DNA from: an uncultured Achromobacter sp. | GTDB taxonomy: Bacteria; Pseudomonadota; Gammaproteobacteria; Burkholderiales; Burkholderiaceae_B | NCBI GenBank assembly: GCA_913775005.1 | Contig: CAJYKY010000494.1 | Coordinates: forward strand, 1-13,907 | Direction of reading: 5' to 3' | DNA length: 13,907 nucleotides | Shown: piece after piece, positions 7,149 to 13,468 of the stretch | Position numbering within the stretch: position 1 is the first letter of the stretch | Layout of the letters: every line of letters begins with the position of its first letter | The notes under the pieces: model-generated | The model's input: only the letters and a program-made list of their open reading frames with translations | The model's database searches: none | Told to the model about the DNA's origin: nothing | Position numbers and translations under genes: made by a program

Positions 7149-8105
7149 TCAGGCAGGGGCGGCCGCGGTGGCCGCCCTGGTCCGCATGCGCGTCGAGGCC
7201 AGCTTCACGCCCATCAGAATCATCACGAAGCCGTAGGCATGGAACAGCTGCGGGGCTTCGCCCAATAGCGGCCACGCCAGCAACGCGGCATACACCGGCA
7301 CCAGGAACATCGACAGGCCCGCGGTGGCCGGACCTGCTTGGCTGATCAGCCGTCCGTAGACGTAGTACGCGCCCAGGCTGGGCACAACGGCCAAAAAGAG
7401 CAGCACGGCCGCCAGGCGCGGGTCGGCCCAGGGCGGCGTAGCGCCGGCTGCGGCTTCGATGGCGGCAAAGGGCGCCAGCGCCAATACGCCACCCAGCATC
7501 AGCGTGGCCAGCCTTGCGCTGTCCGGCACGGCGGGCAGCGTCAGCCGTTTTTGCAGAACGGTGTAGAACGCCCAGCCGGTCGCGGCCAGCAGCACCCACA
7601 GGTCGCCCTGGCCAAACGCCAGCCGGGCCAGCGCCTGAACATCCCCGCGCGACAACACCACCAGTACGCCGCCTAGCGCCAAGGCTAATCCTGCGGCGCG
7701 CAGGGCCGACAGCGGCTTACGCCAGATCACGGCTTCCAGCAGCGCCACCAGAATGGGGCTGCACGAAAAAATCAGCGCGATATTGGTGGCGCTGGTGGTC
7801 TGCGCGCCGATGTACTGCGGCGCCACGGCCACGCCCATGCCTAGCACCGCCAGCGGTAGCAGCGCGGGCACGCTGCGCCACAACGTGTGCCGGTGGGCGC
7901 GCAAGGCGGGCGCGGCAATAGGCAGCAGGATCAACAGGGCCAACAGCCAGCGGCCGAAGGCAAGGAAGACGGGGGGAAGATTGGCGTCGTGCGCCCAGCG
8001 GGCGGCGACCATGTTTGAGGCGAACAATGCCGGTGCGGTCAAAAGCATGACGGTGCCGGACAGGCCCAGACCGGTTCTTGCGGGTACAGCTGCTGCGTGG
8101 GACAT
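7149..8105 (-). CDS. EamA/DMT-family transporter
   Basis: This 318-residue inner-membrane protein has about ten hydrophobic segments in two EamA halves. Recognisable stretches are LTAPALFASNMVAARWA at the start, QTTSATNIALIFSCSPILVALLE before the first-half end, and AVVPSLGAYYVYGRLISQAGPATAGLSMFLVPVYAALLAWPLLGE (given here only as landmarks in parts) in the second half. It probably exports a small metabolite. It diverges from a Lrp/AsnC regulator, a frequent pairing for amino-acid exporters, so it is likely the regulator's target. The ATG at 8105 is preceded by a weak GGAAA. A TATTTT on the minus strand at 8249-8254 is a possible -10, without a convincing -35. Confidence 0.88.
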   Translation of the reverse strand: MSHAAAVPARTGLGLSGTVMLLTAPALFASNMVAARWAHDANLPPVFLAFGRWLLALLILLPIAAPALRAHRHTLWRSVPALLPLAVLGMGVAVAPQYIGAQTTSATNIALIFSCSPILVALLEAVIWRKPLSALRAAGLALALGGVLVVLSRGDVQALARLAFGQGDLWVLLAATGWAFYTVLQKRLTLPAVPDSARLATLMLGGVLALAPFAAIEAAAGATPPWADPRLAAVLLFLAVVPSLGAYYVYGRLISQAGPATAGLSMFLVPVYAALLAWPLLGEAPQLFHAYGFVMILMGVKLASTRMRTRAATAAAPA

Positions 8106-8304
8106 GGTTTCCAGCCGCGCGGATCGGCGCGCGGCTTGCTGCGTTGGAACTGCCGGCGCGTCCGCCGGGTTGTGCCGCAGCGGAAGCGCCGAAATCGGAC
8201 GGGCGGGATAGCGGCTCGTCTTGCTGGAAAGTCTACGGCTGGCAACACAAAATAGGTTTCTTGTTCTGCGGCAGTTTTGACGATTGTGAGGAATTTATCC
8301 CTAG

Positions 8305-8334
8305 TAGAATTCGAATTTGTAGAGAATTTCTCTT
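8305..8334. promoter_or_regulatory. Candidate Lrp/AsnC-type operator before the regulator gene
   Basis: Positions 8320-8334 (TAGAGAATTTCTCTT) match the published E. coli Lrp consensus YAGHAWATTWTDCTR at 12 of 15 places; its core AGAGAA-T-TTCTCT (8321-8333) is a symmetric inverted repeat. Just upstream is a second palindrome, AATTCGAATT (8308-8317). GAATTT also recurs at 8291, 8313 and 8324, with spacings of 22 and 11 bases, about whole helical turns, which suits the cooperative binding of Lrp-type octamers. The site ends 16 bases before the regulator start codon, so autoregulation is the obvious reading (inference). Confidence 0.55.
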
Positions 8335-8350
8335 TCGGAATCTTCCCGCC

Positions 8351-8821
8351 ATGTCCAACCCTCCCAAAATCGATGACACCGATCGCAAGATCCTGCGCGC
8401 GTTGCGCGCCGACGGGCGGCTGACGAACCTGAAGTTGGCCGAGCAGGTGGGCTTGTCTCCGACCCCCTGCTGGAACCGGGTGAAGGCGCTGGAAGAGGCG
8501 GGCGTGATCGAAGGCTATGCGGCTTTGCTGAACCAGAAGGCGCTGGGCTTGCCGGATACCGTGATGATCGAAGTCACGCTAGAGCACCACGATGACGAGA
8601 CACTCGCCCGGTTCGGTGAGGAAATCACCCGCCTGCCTGAAGTGGTGGAAGCGTTTCTGGTGACGGGCGAGTACGACTACCTCATCAAGGTGGCCGTGGC
8701 CGGCACCGAGGGCTACGAGGAATTCCTGCGCAAACGCCTGTACAAGCTACGCGGCGTGCGCCATAGCCGGTCGACCTTTGTACTGCGGCGGCTGAAACAC
8801 GCGGCGTCGGTTGAACCGTGA
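8351..8821 (+). CDS. Lrp/AsnC-family transcriptional regulator
   Basis: This 156-residue protein has the two usual parts. A DNA-binding helix-turn-helix lies at about residues 7-66 (IDDTDRKILRALRADGRLTN, then LAEQVGLSPTPCWNRVKALEEAGVI). A RAM/AsnC effector domain lies at about 75-146 and includes VTGEYDYLIKV, where amino acids are bound in relatives. Length matches Lrp (about 150-165). I start at the ATG at 8351, which gives the standard N-terminus; the frame stays open upstream to 8078, but that part overlaps the divergent exporter and the operator. It probably responds to an amino acid and controls the EamA gene and itself. Confidence 0.93.
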   Translation: MSNPPKIDDTDRKILRALRADGRLTNLKLAEQVGLSPTPCWNRVKALEEAGVIEGYAALLNQKALGLPDTVMIEVTLEHHDDETLARFGEEITRLPEVVEAFLVTGEYDYLIKVAVAGTEGYEEFLRKRLYKLRGVRHSRSTFVLRRLKHAASVEP

Positions 8822-8857
8822 GTGGGGCCTAGCTGGGGACGCCCGGTCAGGGGCGCC

Positions 8858-9667
8858 CTAGCCGCCGATGAACGATTCGATGGCGCCGTTGAACGCGCGC
8901 GGATTGCCCAGGTTCATGCCGTGTGAAGAACCCACCACCGTCACGCGGTGAGCGGCGGGCAACCACTGCGCCAGCGCGTCAAGGACGGCGGGGTAGGGTG
9001 CCGGGCTGAGCGCCCCGCCGATCAGCAAGGTCGGCAGCTTCAGCGTGGCGATCTGTTGCGGCGTCAACGCTTCGGGCTTTTCGTCGGCCTGGCCAAACAG
9101 CGTGCCGACGTTGTCGCGCACCATCTCTTTGAACCACGGCACCATGCGCCGCCAGGTATCTGGGCCAGTTACGGTGTCCACGAACAAGGCCAGGCCTTCT
9201 TCGATCTGGCCATCGCGGATCAGCGCCAGCGCGCGTTGCCGGAAACCGCCACGGGAATCATCGCCGCCGGGCAGGGGCAGGCCGGGGTCGGCCAAGGTCA
9301 GGCTGCGCAGCGCGTCTGGCTGGCGCAAGGCCACTTCCAGCGCCACGCGGCCGCCACGGGAATGGCCCACCAGATGCGCGGGGCCGCCGGCCACGGTGTC
9401 GATGAATTCCAGCACATCGCTGGCATGCTGCTCGATGGAAAAACCATCGCCTTCTCCATCCCACGATTCCGGCCAGTAACGGCGCAGGCAAACGGCCAGC
9501 ACGCGAAACGATTTGCCCAGCGGCGCCATCTGCGACTTCCAGTAGCGGCAGTCCGACAGTGAGCCGTGCACCAGCACCATGGGCGCGCCCCGGCCGTACT
9601 CGGTGTAGGACATGGCGTAGCCGCCAATCAGGGCGGTTTGCAGGGGCAGGTCGGGTTCGGAACGCAT
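8858..9667 (-). CDS. Alpha/beta-fold hydrolase
   Basis: This 269-residue soluble protein has the alpha/beta hydrolase order: an oxyanion-type HGSLSD stretch at 34-39, the nucleophile elbow GHSRGG with Ser103, and the catalytic-type His249 in SSHGMN near the C-terminus. The third member of the triad is unclear: after the penultimate strand (LPTLLIGG) the sequence reads ALSP, where relatives commonly have an acidic residue. The substrate is unknown; esterase, lactonase and haloperoxidase-like relatives share this pattern. The ATG at 9667 is favoured because residues 12-25 (ALIGGYAMSYTEYG) fit the first beta strands of the fold, although no strong ribosome binding site is seen. It diverges from ybaK and converges on the Lrp-type gene. 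Confidence 0.85.
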   Translation of the reverse strand: MRSEPDLPLQTALIGGYAMSYTEYGRGAPMVLVHGSLSDCRYWKSQMAPLGKSFRVLAVCLRRYWPESWDGEGDGFSIEQHASDVLEFIDTVAGGPAHLVGHSRGGRVALEVALRQPDALRSLTLADPGLPLPGGDDSRGGFRQRALALIRDGQIEEGLALFVDTVTGPDTWRRMVPWFKEMVRDNVGTLFGQADEKPEALTPQQIATLKLPTLLIGGALSPAPYPAVLDALAQWLPAAHRVTVVGSSHGMNLGNPRAFNGAIESFIGG

Positions 9668-9777
9668 GTGGGGCGATAAGGGGAAAGCCAGGTCGGCATT
9701 CTAGCCCGGCGCTGCCGGGATCCACGGCGGAGCCGCGCTGATACACTCATCCGCAGTCTTTCATGGAGCCTGCCACG

Positions 9778-10275
9778 ATGTCCCCCGAATCTCTTGCCGC
9801 CTTGCCTGAATCGGCCCAACGCGTCGCCCGTCTGCTGCTGGAAATCGGGCACGACAAGCCCGTCGTCGTGCTGCCGCAAACGGGCAGGACGTCGGCGGAA
9901 GCGGCGGCGGGGCTAGGGTGTGAGGTCGCGCAGATCGCCAAGTCGATCATCTTCCGGCGGGCGTCCGACAACGCTCCGGTGCTGGTCATCGCCAGCGGGG
10001 CGAATCGCGTGGACGAGGCCAAGGTGGCCGAGCAGGTAGGCGCGCTGGCCAAGGCCGACGCCAAGTTCGTGCGCGACAACACGGGCTACGCGATTGGTGG
10101 CGTGTGCCCCATCGGCCATGCCGTCAAACCGGTGATGTTGCTGGATGCCGACCTGTTCAACTACGACAGCCTGTGGGCCGCCGCTGGCCATCCGCATGCG
10201 GTGTTCAACCTGACGCCGCAGCAGTTGGCCGATATGACCGGCGCGCCGGTCGTGGATGTCGCGCAACGCGCCTGA
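9778..10275 (+). CDS. ybaK: YbaK/EbsC-family aminoacyl-tRNA deacylase
   Basis: This 165-residue single-domain protein belongs to the YbaK/ProX/EbsC superfamily of trans-editing factors, which hydrolyse mischarged tRNAs such as Cys-tRNA(Pro) or Ala-tRNA(Pro). Visible family features are the conserved lysine Lys55 in QIAKSIIF, the NRVDEAKV stretch around 76-83, and the glycine/proline motif GGVCPIGH at 107-114. I start at 9778 because GGAG lies 9 bases before it; the ATG at 9763 would place that site inside the gene. Which mischarged tRNA it edits cannot be told; the symbol names the superfamily. It is monocistronic and convergent with the ABC ATPase gene. Confidence 0.87.
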   Translation: MSPESLAALPESAQRVARLLLEIGHDKPVVVLPQTGRTSAEAAAGLGCEVAQIAKSIIFRRASDNAPVLVIASGANRVDEAKVAEQVGALAKADAKFVRDNTGYAIGGVCPIGHAVKPVMLLDADLFNYDSLWAAAGHPHAVFNLTPQQLADMTGAPVVDVAQRA

Positions 10276-10296
10276 GGCGGAAGCCGGCACAGCAGG

Positions 10297-10312
10297 GCGT
10301 GTAGCAACACGC
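10297..10312. terminator. Possible bidirectional terminator hairpin between convergent genes
   Basis: GCGTGT (10297-10302), loop AGCA, and ACACGC (10307-10312) form a perfect 6-base-pair hairpin in the 51-base gap between the stops of ybaK and the ATPase gene. There is no T-run on either strand, so intrinsic termination would be weak. It is listed because position and symmetry fit. Confidence 0.25.
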
Positions 10313-10326
10313 ACTTGCAGGAATCG

Positions 10327-11124
10327 TCAGCGCGGATGTTCGTCCAGCGCATCGATCTGCACTTGCCGCAAGCCGCGCGAGCAAGCCTCGACGCGGGCTT
10401 GCACTCCATACACGGCAGCCAACGTAGCGGGCGTGATCACGTCGGCCGGTGCGCCTTGCGCATGCAGACGGCCGTGTTCGATCATCACGGCGCGGTCGGT
10501 ATGCTGCAAAGCCACGTTCAGGTCGTGCAGCACGATGATGCTGATCAGGCCGTGCTCTTGCGTTTCCTGCTTCAAGAGCCGCATCACGTGGAACTGATAG
10601 TTCAGGTCCAGCGCGGACAGGGGTTCATCCAGCAGCAGCACGCGCGGGTGGCGGATCAACGCTTGCGCCAGCCCCACCAATTGCTTCTGTCCACCGGACA
10701 GCGCGTCCAGGTAATGCAGCGCCAGGTGGGCAATGCCCAGGCGATCCAGCAGCCGGTCGATATCGTCCAGCCCGACCGTGGGCGCTAAGGTGTTTCTGCT
10801 GGCATTGGCCGCCACCAGCACCGATTCAAACACTCGCAAATGCACGGCGGCAGGCAGGCTTTGCGGCAGGTAGACCATGTGCTGCGCGCGTTCGCCGACG
10901 CCCAGGCGCGACAGGTCCTGCCCGTCCAGCACCACGCCGCCGCCACGCGTGCGGACCAAGCCTGCCAGTGCCTTGAGCAAGGTGGACTTGCCGCTGCCAT
11001 TCGGGCCGAGCAATGCGGTGACTTCGCCCGCCGCCAACGCGGGTATCGATAGCGCGTGCAGCACGTCTTCGCGGCCGTAGCCGGCGCTGAGCTGATGGAT
11101 ATTCAGAGTGGCGCGGTGCGTCAT
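10327..11124 (-). CDS. Iron-siderophore/cobalamin-type ABC transporter ATP-binding protein
   Basis: This 265-residue cytoplasmic ATPase has every ABC motif: Walker A GPNGSGKST at 40-48 (Lys46), Q-loop Gln88 in YLPQS, signature LSGGQ at 142-146, Walker B LLLDEP with Asp166-Glu167, a D-loop SALD, and the switch His200 in VLHDLN. The overall style is that of the FepC/FhuC/BtuD/HmuV group that powers import of ferric siderophores, haem or cobalamin. It overlaps the permease gene by ATGA, so the two form one importer core. No substrate-binding protein follows; the next gene is convergent ybaK. Confidence 0.92.
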   Translation of the reverse strand: MTHRATLNIHQLSAGYGREDVLHALSIPALAAGEVTALLGPNGSGKSTLLKALAGLVRTRGGGVVLDGQDLSRLGVGERAQHMVYLPQSLPAAVHLRVFESVLVAANASRNTLAPTVGLDDIDRLLDRLGIAHLALHYLDALSGGQKQLVGLAQALIRHPRVLLLDEPLSALDLNYQFHVMRLLKQETQEHGLISIIVLHDLNVALQHTDRAVMIEHGRLHAQGAPADVITPATLAAVYGVQARVEACSRGLRQVQIDALDEHPR

Positions 11125-12164
11125 GGCAGTTGCCGGCGCAGCACCACCGCCACGAAGAAGGGAATGCCGACCAGCGCAGTCAGAATGCCCAGGGGCACGA
11201 CCACACCCGGCACCAGGTTCTTGGACAGCACCGAGGCCAGCGTCAGAATCAACGCGCCGACCAGTGCACTGCCTGGCAGATAAAAACGGTGGTCTTCACC
11301 GAACAGCCGGCGCGCGATGTGCGGCGCCACCAGGCCGATGAAGCCAATGGTGCCCACGAACGATACGGCCAGCGCCGACAGCAGGCTCACGCGCGCCAGC
11401 GCCGCCACACGCACCCGGCGCACGTCCACGCCGAAGCTGGCGGCGCGATCTTCGCCCAGCCGCAATGCGGTCAGCTTCCAGGTCTGCCGCATCGCCAACG
11501 GCAAGGTCAGCAACACGGCTGCGGTCACTACGCCGACCGAAGTCCAGCTGGAGCGGGACAAACTGCCCATCGTCCAGAACACCAGGCTCTGCAAGGCCTC
11601 GGCGCTGGCCAGGAATTGCACCAGCGACACGAGGGCGTTGAAAGTAAAGACCATCGAGATGCCGAACAGCACGACGCCAGACGTATTCATGCCGCTCCAG
11701 CGCGCCACGGCGTCCAGCATTAGCGCGGCCAGCACGGCAAACAGAAAGGCGTTGCCTGCAATGAGCCAGGACGCCGGCACGCCCGGCAGTCCGAACTGAA
11801 GCACGATCGCCAGCGACGCGCCAAACGCCGCGGCGGACGACACGCCCAGCGTGAAGGGGCTGGCCAAGGGGTTGTTCAGGATGGTCTGCATCTCGGCGCC
11901 CGCCAGGCCCAGCGCCATACCCACCAGGGCGGCCATCAATGCGGAAGGCAGGCGGATGTCCCAGACGATCACGCGGTAGGTCGGGTCGGCGGCGTCGGGC
12001 GCGGTCAGCGTGCGCCACAGCTCAGCCCAGGGCAGTCCCGACGGACCCACGGTGAAGTCGACCAGCAGTGCCAAGAAAATCGCCGCCAGCAGCAGGGCGA
12101 TGAGCCCTGCGCGGCGGCGCAGGATATGCCGATAGGCGCTGGCCGCGCTTGCGGCGTGCCGCAT
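11121..12164 (-). CDS. FecCD/BtuC-family ABC transporter permease
   Basis: This 347-residue inner-membrane protein matches the FecCD family. Landmarks are VWDIRLPSALMAALVGMAL, the GAEMQTILNNPLASP stretch, and the coupling region GFIGLVAPHIARRLFGEDHR near residues 275-295, followed by PLGILTALVGIPFF at the C-terminus. About nine to ten membrane segments fit the known ten per subunit. It would form a homodimer with the downstream ATPase to import an iron chelate, haem or cobalamin; the substrate is not determined. Its ATG overlaps the TAA of cpoB as TAATG, with no visible Shine-Dalgarno, so translation probably relies on ribosomes leaving cpoB. The sequence CTGCAAC-A-GTTGCAG (12167-12181, plus strand) could fold just ahead of the start. 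No Fur-like box is visible nearby. Confidence 0.92.
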   Translation of the reverse strand: MRHAASAASAYRHILRRRAGLIALLLAAIFLALLVDFTVGPSGLPWAELWRTLTAPDAADPTYRVIVWDIRLPSALMAALVGMALGLAGAEMQTILNNPLASPFTLGVSSAAAFGASLAIVLQFGLPGVPASWLIAGNAFLFAVLAALMLDAVARWSGMNTSGVVLFGISMVFTFNALVSLVQFLASAEALQSLVFWTMGSLSRSSWTSVGVVTAAVLLTLPLAMRQTWKLTALRLGEDRAASFGVDVRRVRVAALARVSLLSALAVSFVGTIGFIGLVAPHIARRLFGEDHRFYLPGSALVGALILTLASVLSKNLVPGVVVPLGILTALVGIPFFVAVVLRRQLP

Positions 12165-12850
12165 TACTGCAACAGTTGCAGGCGGCTCTTGGCCGTGCTG
12201 GCGGCCGGGGCGTTCGGGTAGTCACGAACGATGCGCTGCAACGACGCCTTGGCGCCTGCGCGGTTGTTCAGTTCGATCTGGCCACCCGCAATGATCAGCA
12301 GCGCATCCGGCGCGCGCGCGTTGTCGGGCGACTTCTGCACCATGGCGGTCAGCTGCTCGATGGCGCCCTTGAAGTCCTTCATGCCGTAGCGGCTGCTGCC
12401 CAGGTAGAACTGCGCGCTGGGGGCCAGCTGGCTGTTGGGATAAAGCGCGGTGAAGGCCGCCAGCGATTCGGCGGCGTCTTTGTATTGACCCTTGCGGAAC
12501 AGGTCCATCGCGCCGTCATAGGCTGCTTGTTCCTGGGGATCGCCCGCGTTGGCGCCCGGCGGGTTCGTGCCGCTGGGGGCTCCCGGCTTCGCGCTGGGTT
12601 GCTGGCGGGACACCAGCTCCAACTGGTCGCGCAGCTGGGCAACTTCCTGTTGCAGGGATTGAATCTGATCGGCCAATTGCAGCTTGGCGCGCTGGCTTTG
12701 CTCGTTCTGCTGCTGAACCTGCTGACGCAAATCCAGAATGGCCTTACGGGCCTCATCATCGGAAAAAGCGTGAGCGGGCGCCGTCAGGGCCGCAAGCACC
12801 AGGCCAGTGGCCACCATCAGAGGACGCAGGGACAGAACGTTATCGCGCAT
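12164..12850 (-). CDS. cpoB: CpoB (YbgF), Tol-Pal-associated periplasmic coordinator
   Basis: This 228-residue protein has a signal peptide (hydrophobic core 11-24, likely cut after Ala-His-Ala 26-28). A Gln-rich coiled coil covers about 36-84 (YbgF trimerisation-type segment), then a Pro/Gly/Ala-rich linker, and tetratricopeptide repeats cover about 105-228 (AAYDGAMDLFRKGQYKDAAE, SAQFYLGSSRYGMKDFKGAI, DALLIIAGGQIELNNRAGAK). In E. coli CpoB links PBP1B/LpoB peptidoglycan synthesis to the Tol machine during division. The ATG at 12850 gives a normal signal peptide; a TTG eight codons upstream is less likely. It follows pal, after a terminator-like hairpin, and its stop overlaps the permease start. 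Confidence 0.93.
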   Translation of the reverse strand: MRDNVLSLRPLMVATGLVLAALTAPAHAFSDDEARKAILDLRQQVQQQNEQSQRAKLQLADQIQSLQQEVAQLRDQLELVSRQQPSAKPGAPSGTNPPGANAGDPQEQAAYDGAMDLFRKGQYKDAAESLAAFTALYPNSQLAPSAQFYLGSSRYGMKDFKGAIEQLTAMVQKSPDNARAPDALLIIAGGQIELNNRAGAKASLQRIVRDYPNAPAASTAKSRLQLLQ

Positions 12851-12866
12851 GAATATTCCCGGGTAT

Positions 12867-12905
12867 AAAAACAAACGTCGGGACGGCCGGCTGACCGTCC
12901 CGACG
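12867..12905 (-). terminator. Terminator-like hairpin between pal and cpoB (attenuator candidate)
   Basis: On the minus strand CGTCGGGACGG pairs perfectly with CCGTCCCGACG (plus 12876-12886 and 12895-12905; 11 base pairs, 8-base loop). TTTGTTTTT follows at 12875-12867. Stem and T-tract meet the pattern of a Rho-independent terminator acting on transcripts coming from pal. It lies 31 bases after the pal stop and 16 bases before the cpoB ATG, so it would set the ratio of pal to cpoB and downstream transcript rather than end a unit for good. Confidence 0.8.
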
Positions 12906-12936
12906 CGTGGTAGGGCTCTTGGACTATACGAAAATC

Positions 12937-13437
12937 TTAACGCAGATAGTTGATATCGGCGCGGCGGTTTTCAGCAAAGTCGGCTTCCGACGTACCCGTC
13001 GACTTCGGCTTTTCTTTACCGAAGCTGATGGTTTCGATCTGGTTGTCGCTGACGCCCAGCAGGGTCATCATGCGACGCACGGCGTCTGCACGACGCTGGC
13101 CGAGGGCCAGGTTGTACTCAGCACCGCCGCGTTCGTCGGTGTTGCCTTCGATCTTGACCTTCTGCTGCTGATGCGAAGCCAGGTAGCGGGCGTGGGTTTC
13201 GACCAGGCCGCGGTATTGGTCCGACACAGTGTAGCTGTCGAAATCAAAGTACACCGAGCGCTGTTGCGCCAGGATGCTTTGGGGGTTAAAGGGATCAAGG
13301 ATTTGGCCAGAGGCCGAAGATCCTTGGCCAGCGCCTCCACCCTGACCCGCTTTATCGTCGAGAGGGACGGAGCTGCAAGCTGCCAGGGCGGCAGCCAGAG
13401 CGGCGATGGTTAGGCTTTTGGCAATGCGCGACTTCAT
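12937..13437 (-). CDS. pal: Peptidoglycan-associated lipoprotein Pal
   Basis: This 166-residue outer-membrane lipoprotein has a signal peptide ending in the lipobox LAAC with Cys21 as the lipidated residue. A short Gly/Ser-rich linker (about 33-45) follows, then an OmpA-type peptidoglycan-binding domain (about 60-166) with VYFDFDSYTV, EGNTDERGGAEYNLALGQRR and the closing ENRRADINYLR. Pal binds peptidoglycan and TolB and anchors the outer membrane at the division site. I start at 13437 because AAGGAA precedes that ATG at proper distance and it gives a normal signal peptide; the longer frame to 13500 runs over the tolB stop. Gap to tolB is 31 bases. Confidence 0.97.
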   Translation of the reverse strand: MKSRIAKSLTIAALAAALAACSSVPLDDKAGQGGGAGQGSSASGQILDPFNPQSILAQQRSVYFDFDSYTVSDQYRGLVETHARYLASHQQQKVKIEGNTDERGGAEYNLALGQRRADAVRRMMTLLGVSDNQIETISFGKEKPKSTGTSEADFAENRRADINYLR

Positions 13438-13468
13438 GATAGTTCCTTTGCAAAGAGAGTCACACGTG

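Noticed and set aside
8078..8350. An upstream extension of the Lrp/AsnC frame by 91 codons.
   Set aside because: The extension covers the divergent exporter start, the AT-rich intergenic region and the operator, and is unlike known Lrp N-termini.
8822..8857. GC-rich inverted sequence between the Lrp-type and hydrolase genes as a terminator.
   Set aside because: Only a short CGCCC/GGGCG stem without a T-run; any such GC-rich gap would give one.
9705..9719. CCCGGC-GCT-GCCGGG between the hydrolase and ybaK genes as an operator or terminator.
   Set aside because: Perfect six-base stem, but in a GC-rich gap between divergent genes with no supporting repeat, T-run or promoter placement.
12149..12868. 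A 239-codon plus-strand open frame over cpoB.
   Set aside because: Antisense shadow of the Gln-rich coiled-coil and TPR gene; its Leu-rich runs come from reversed CAG codons.
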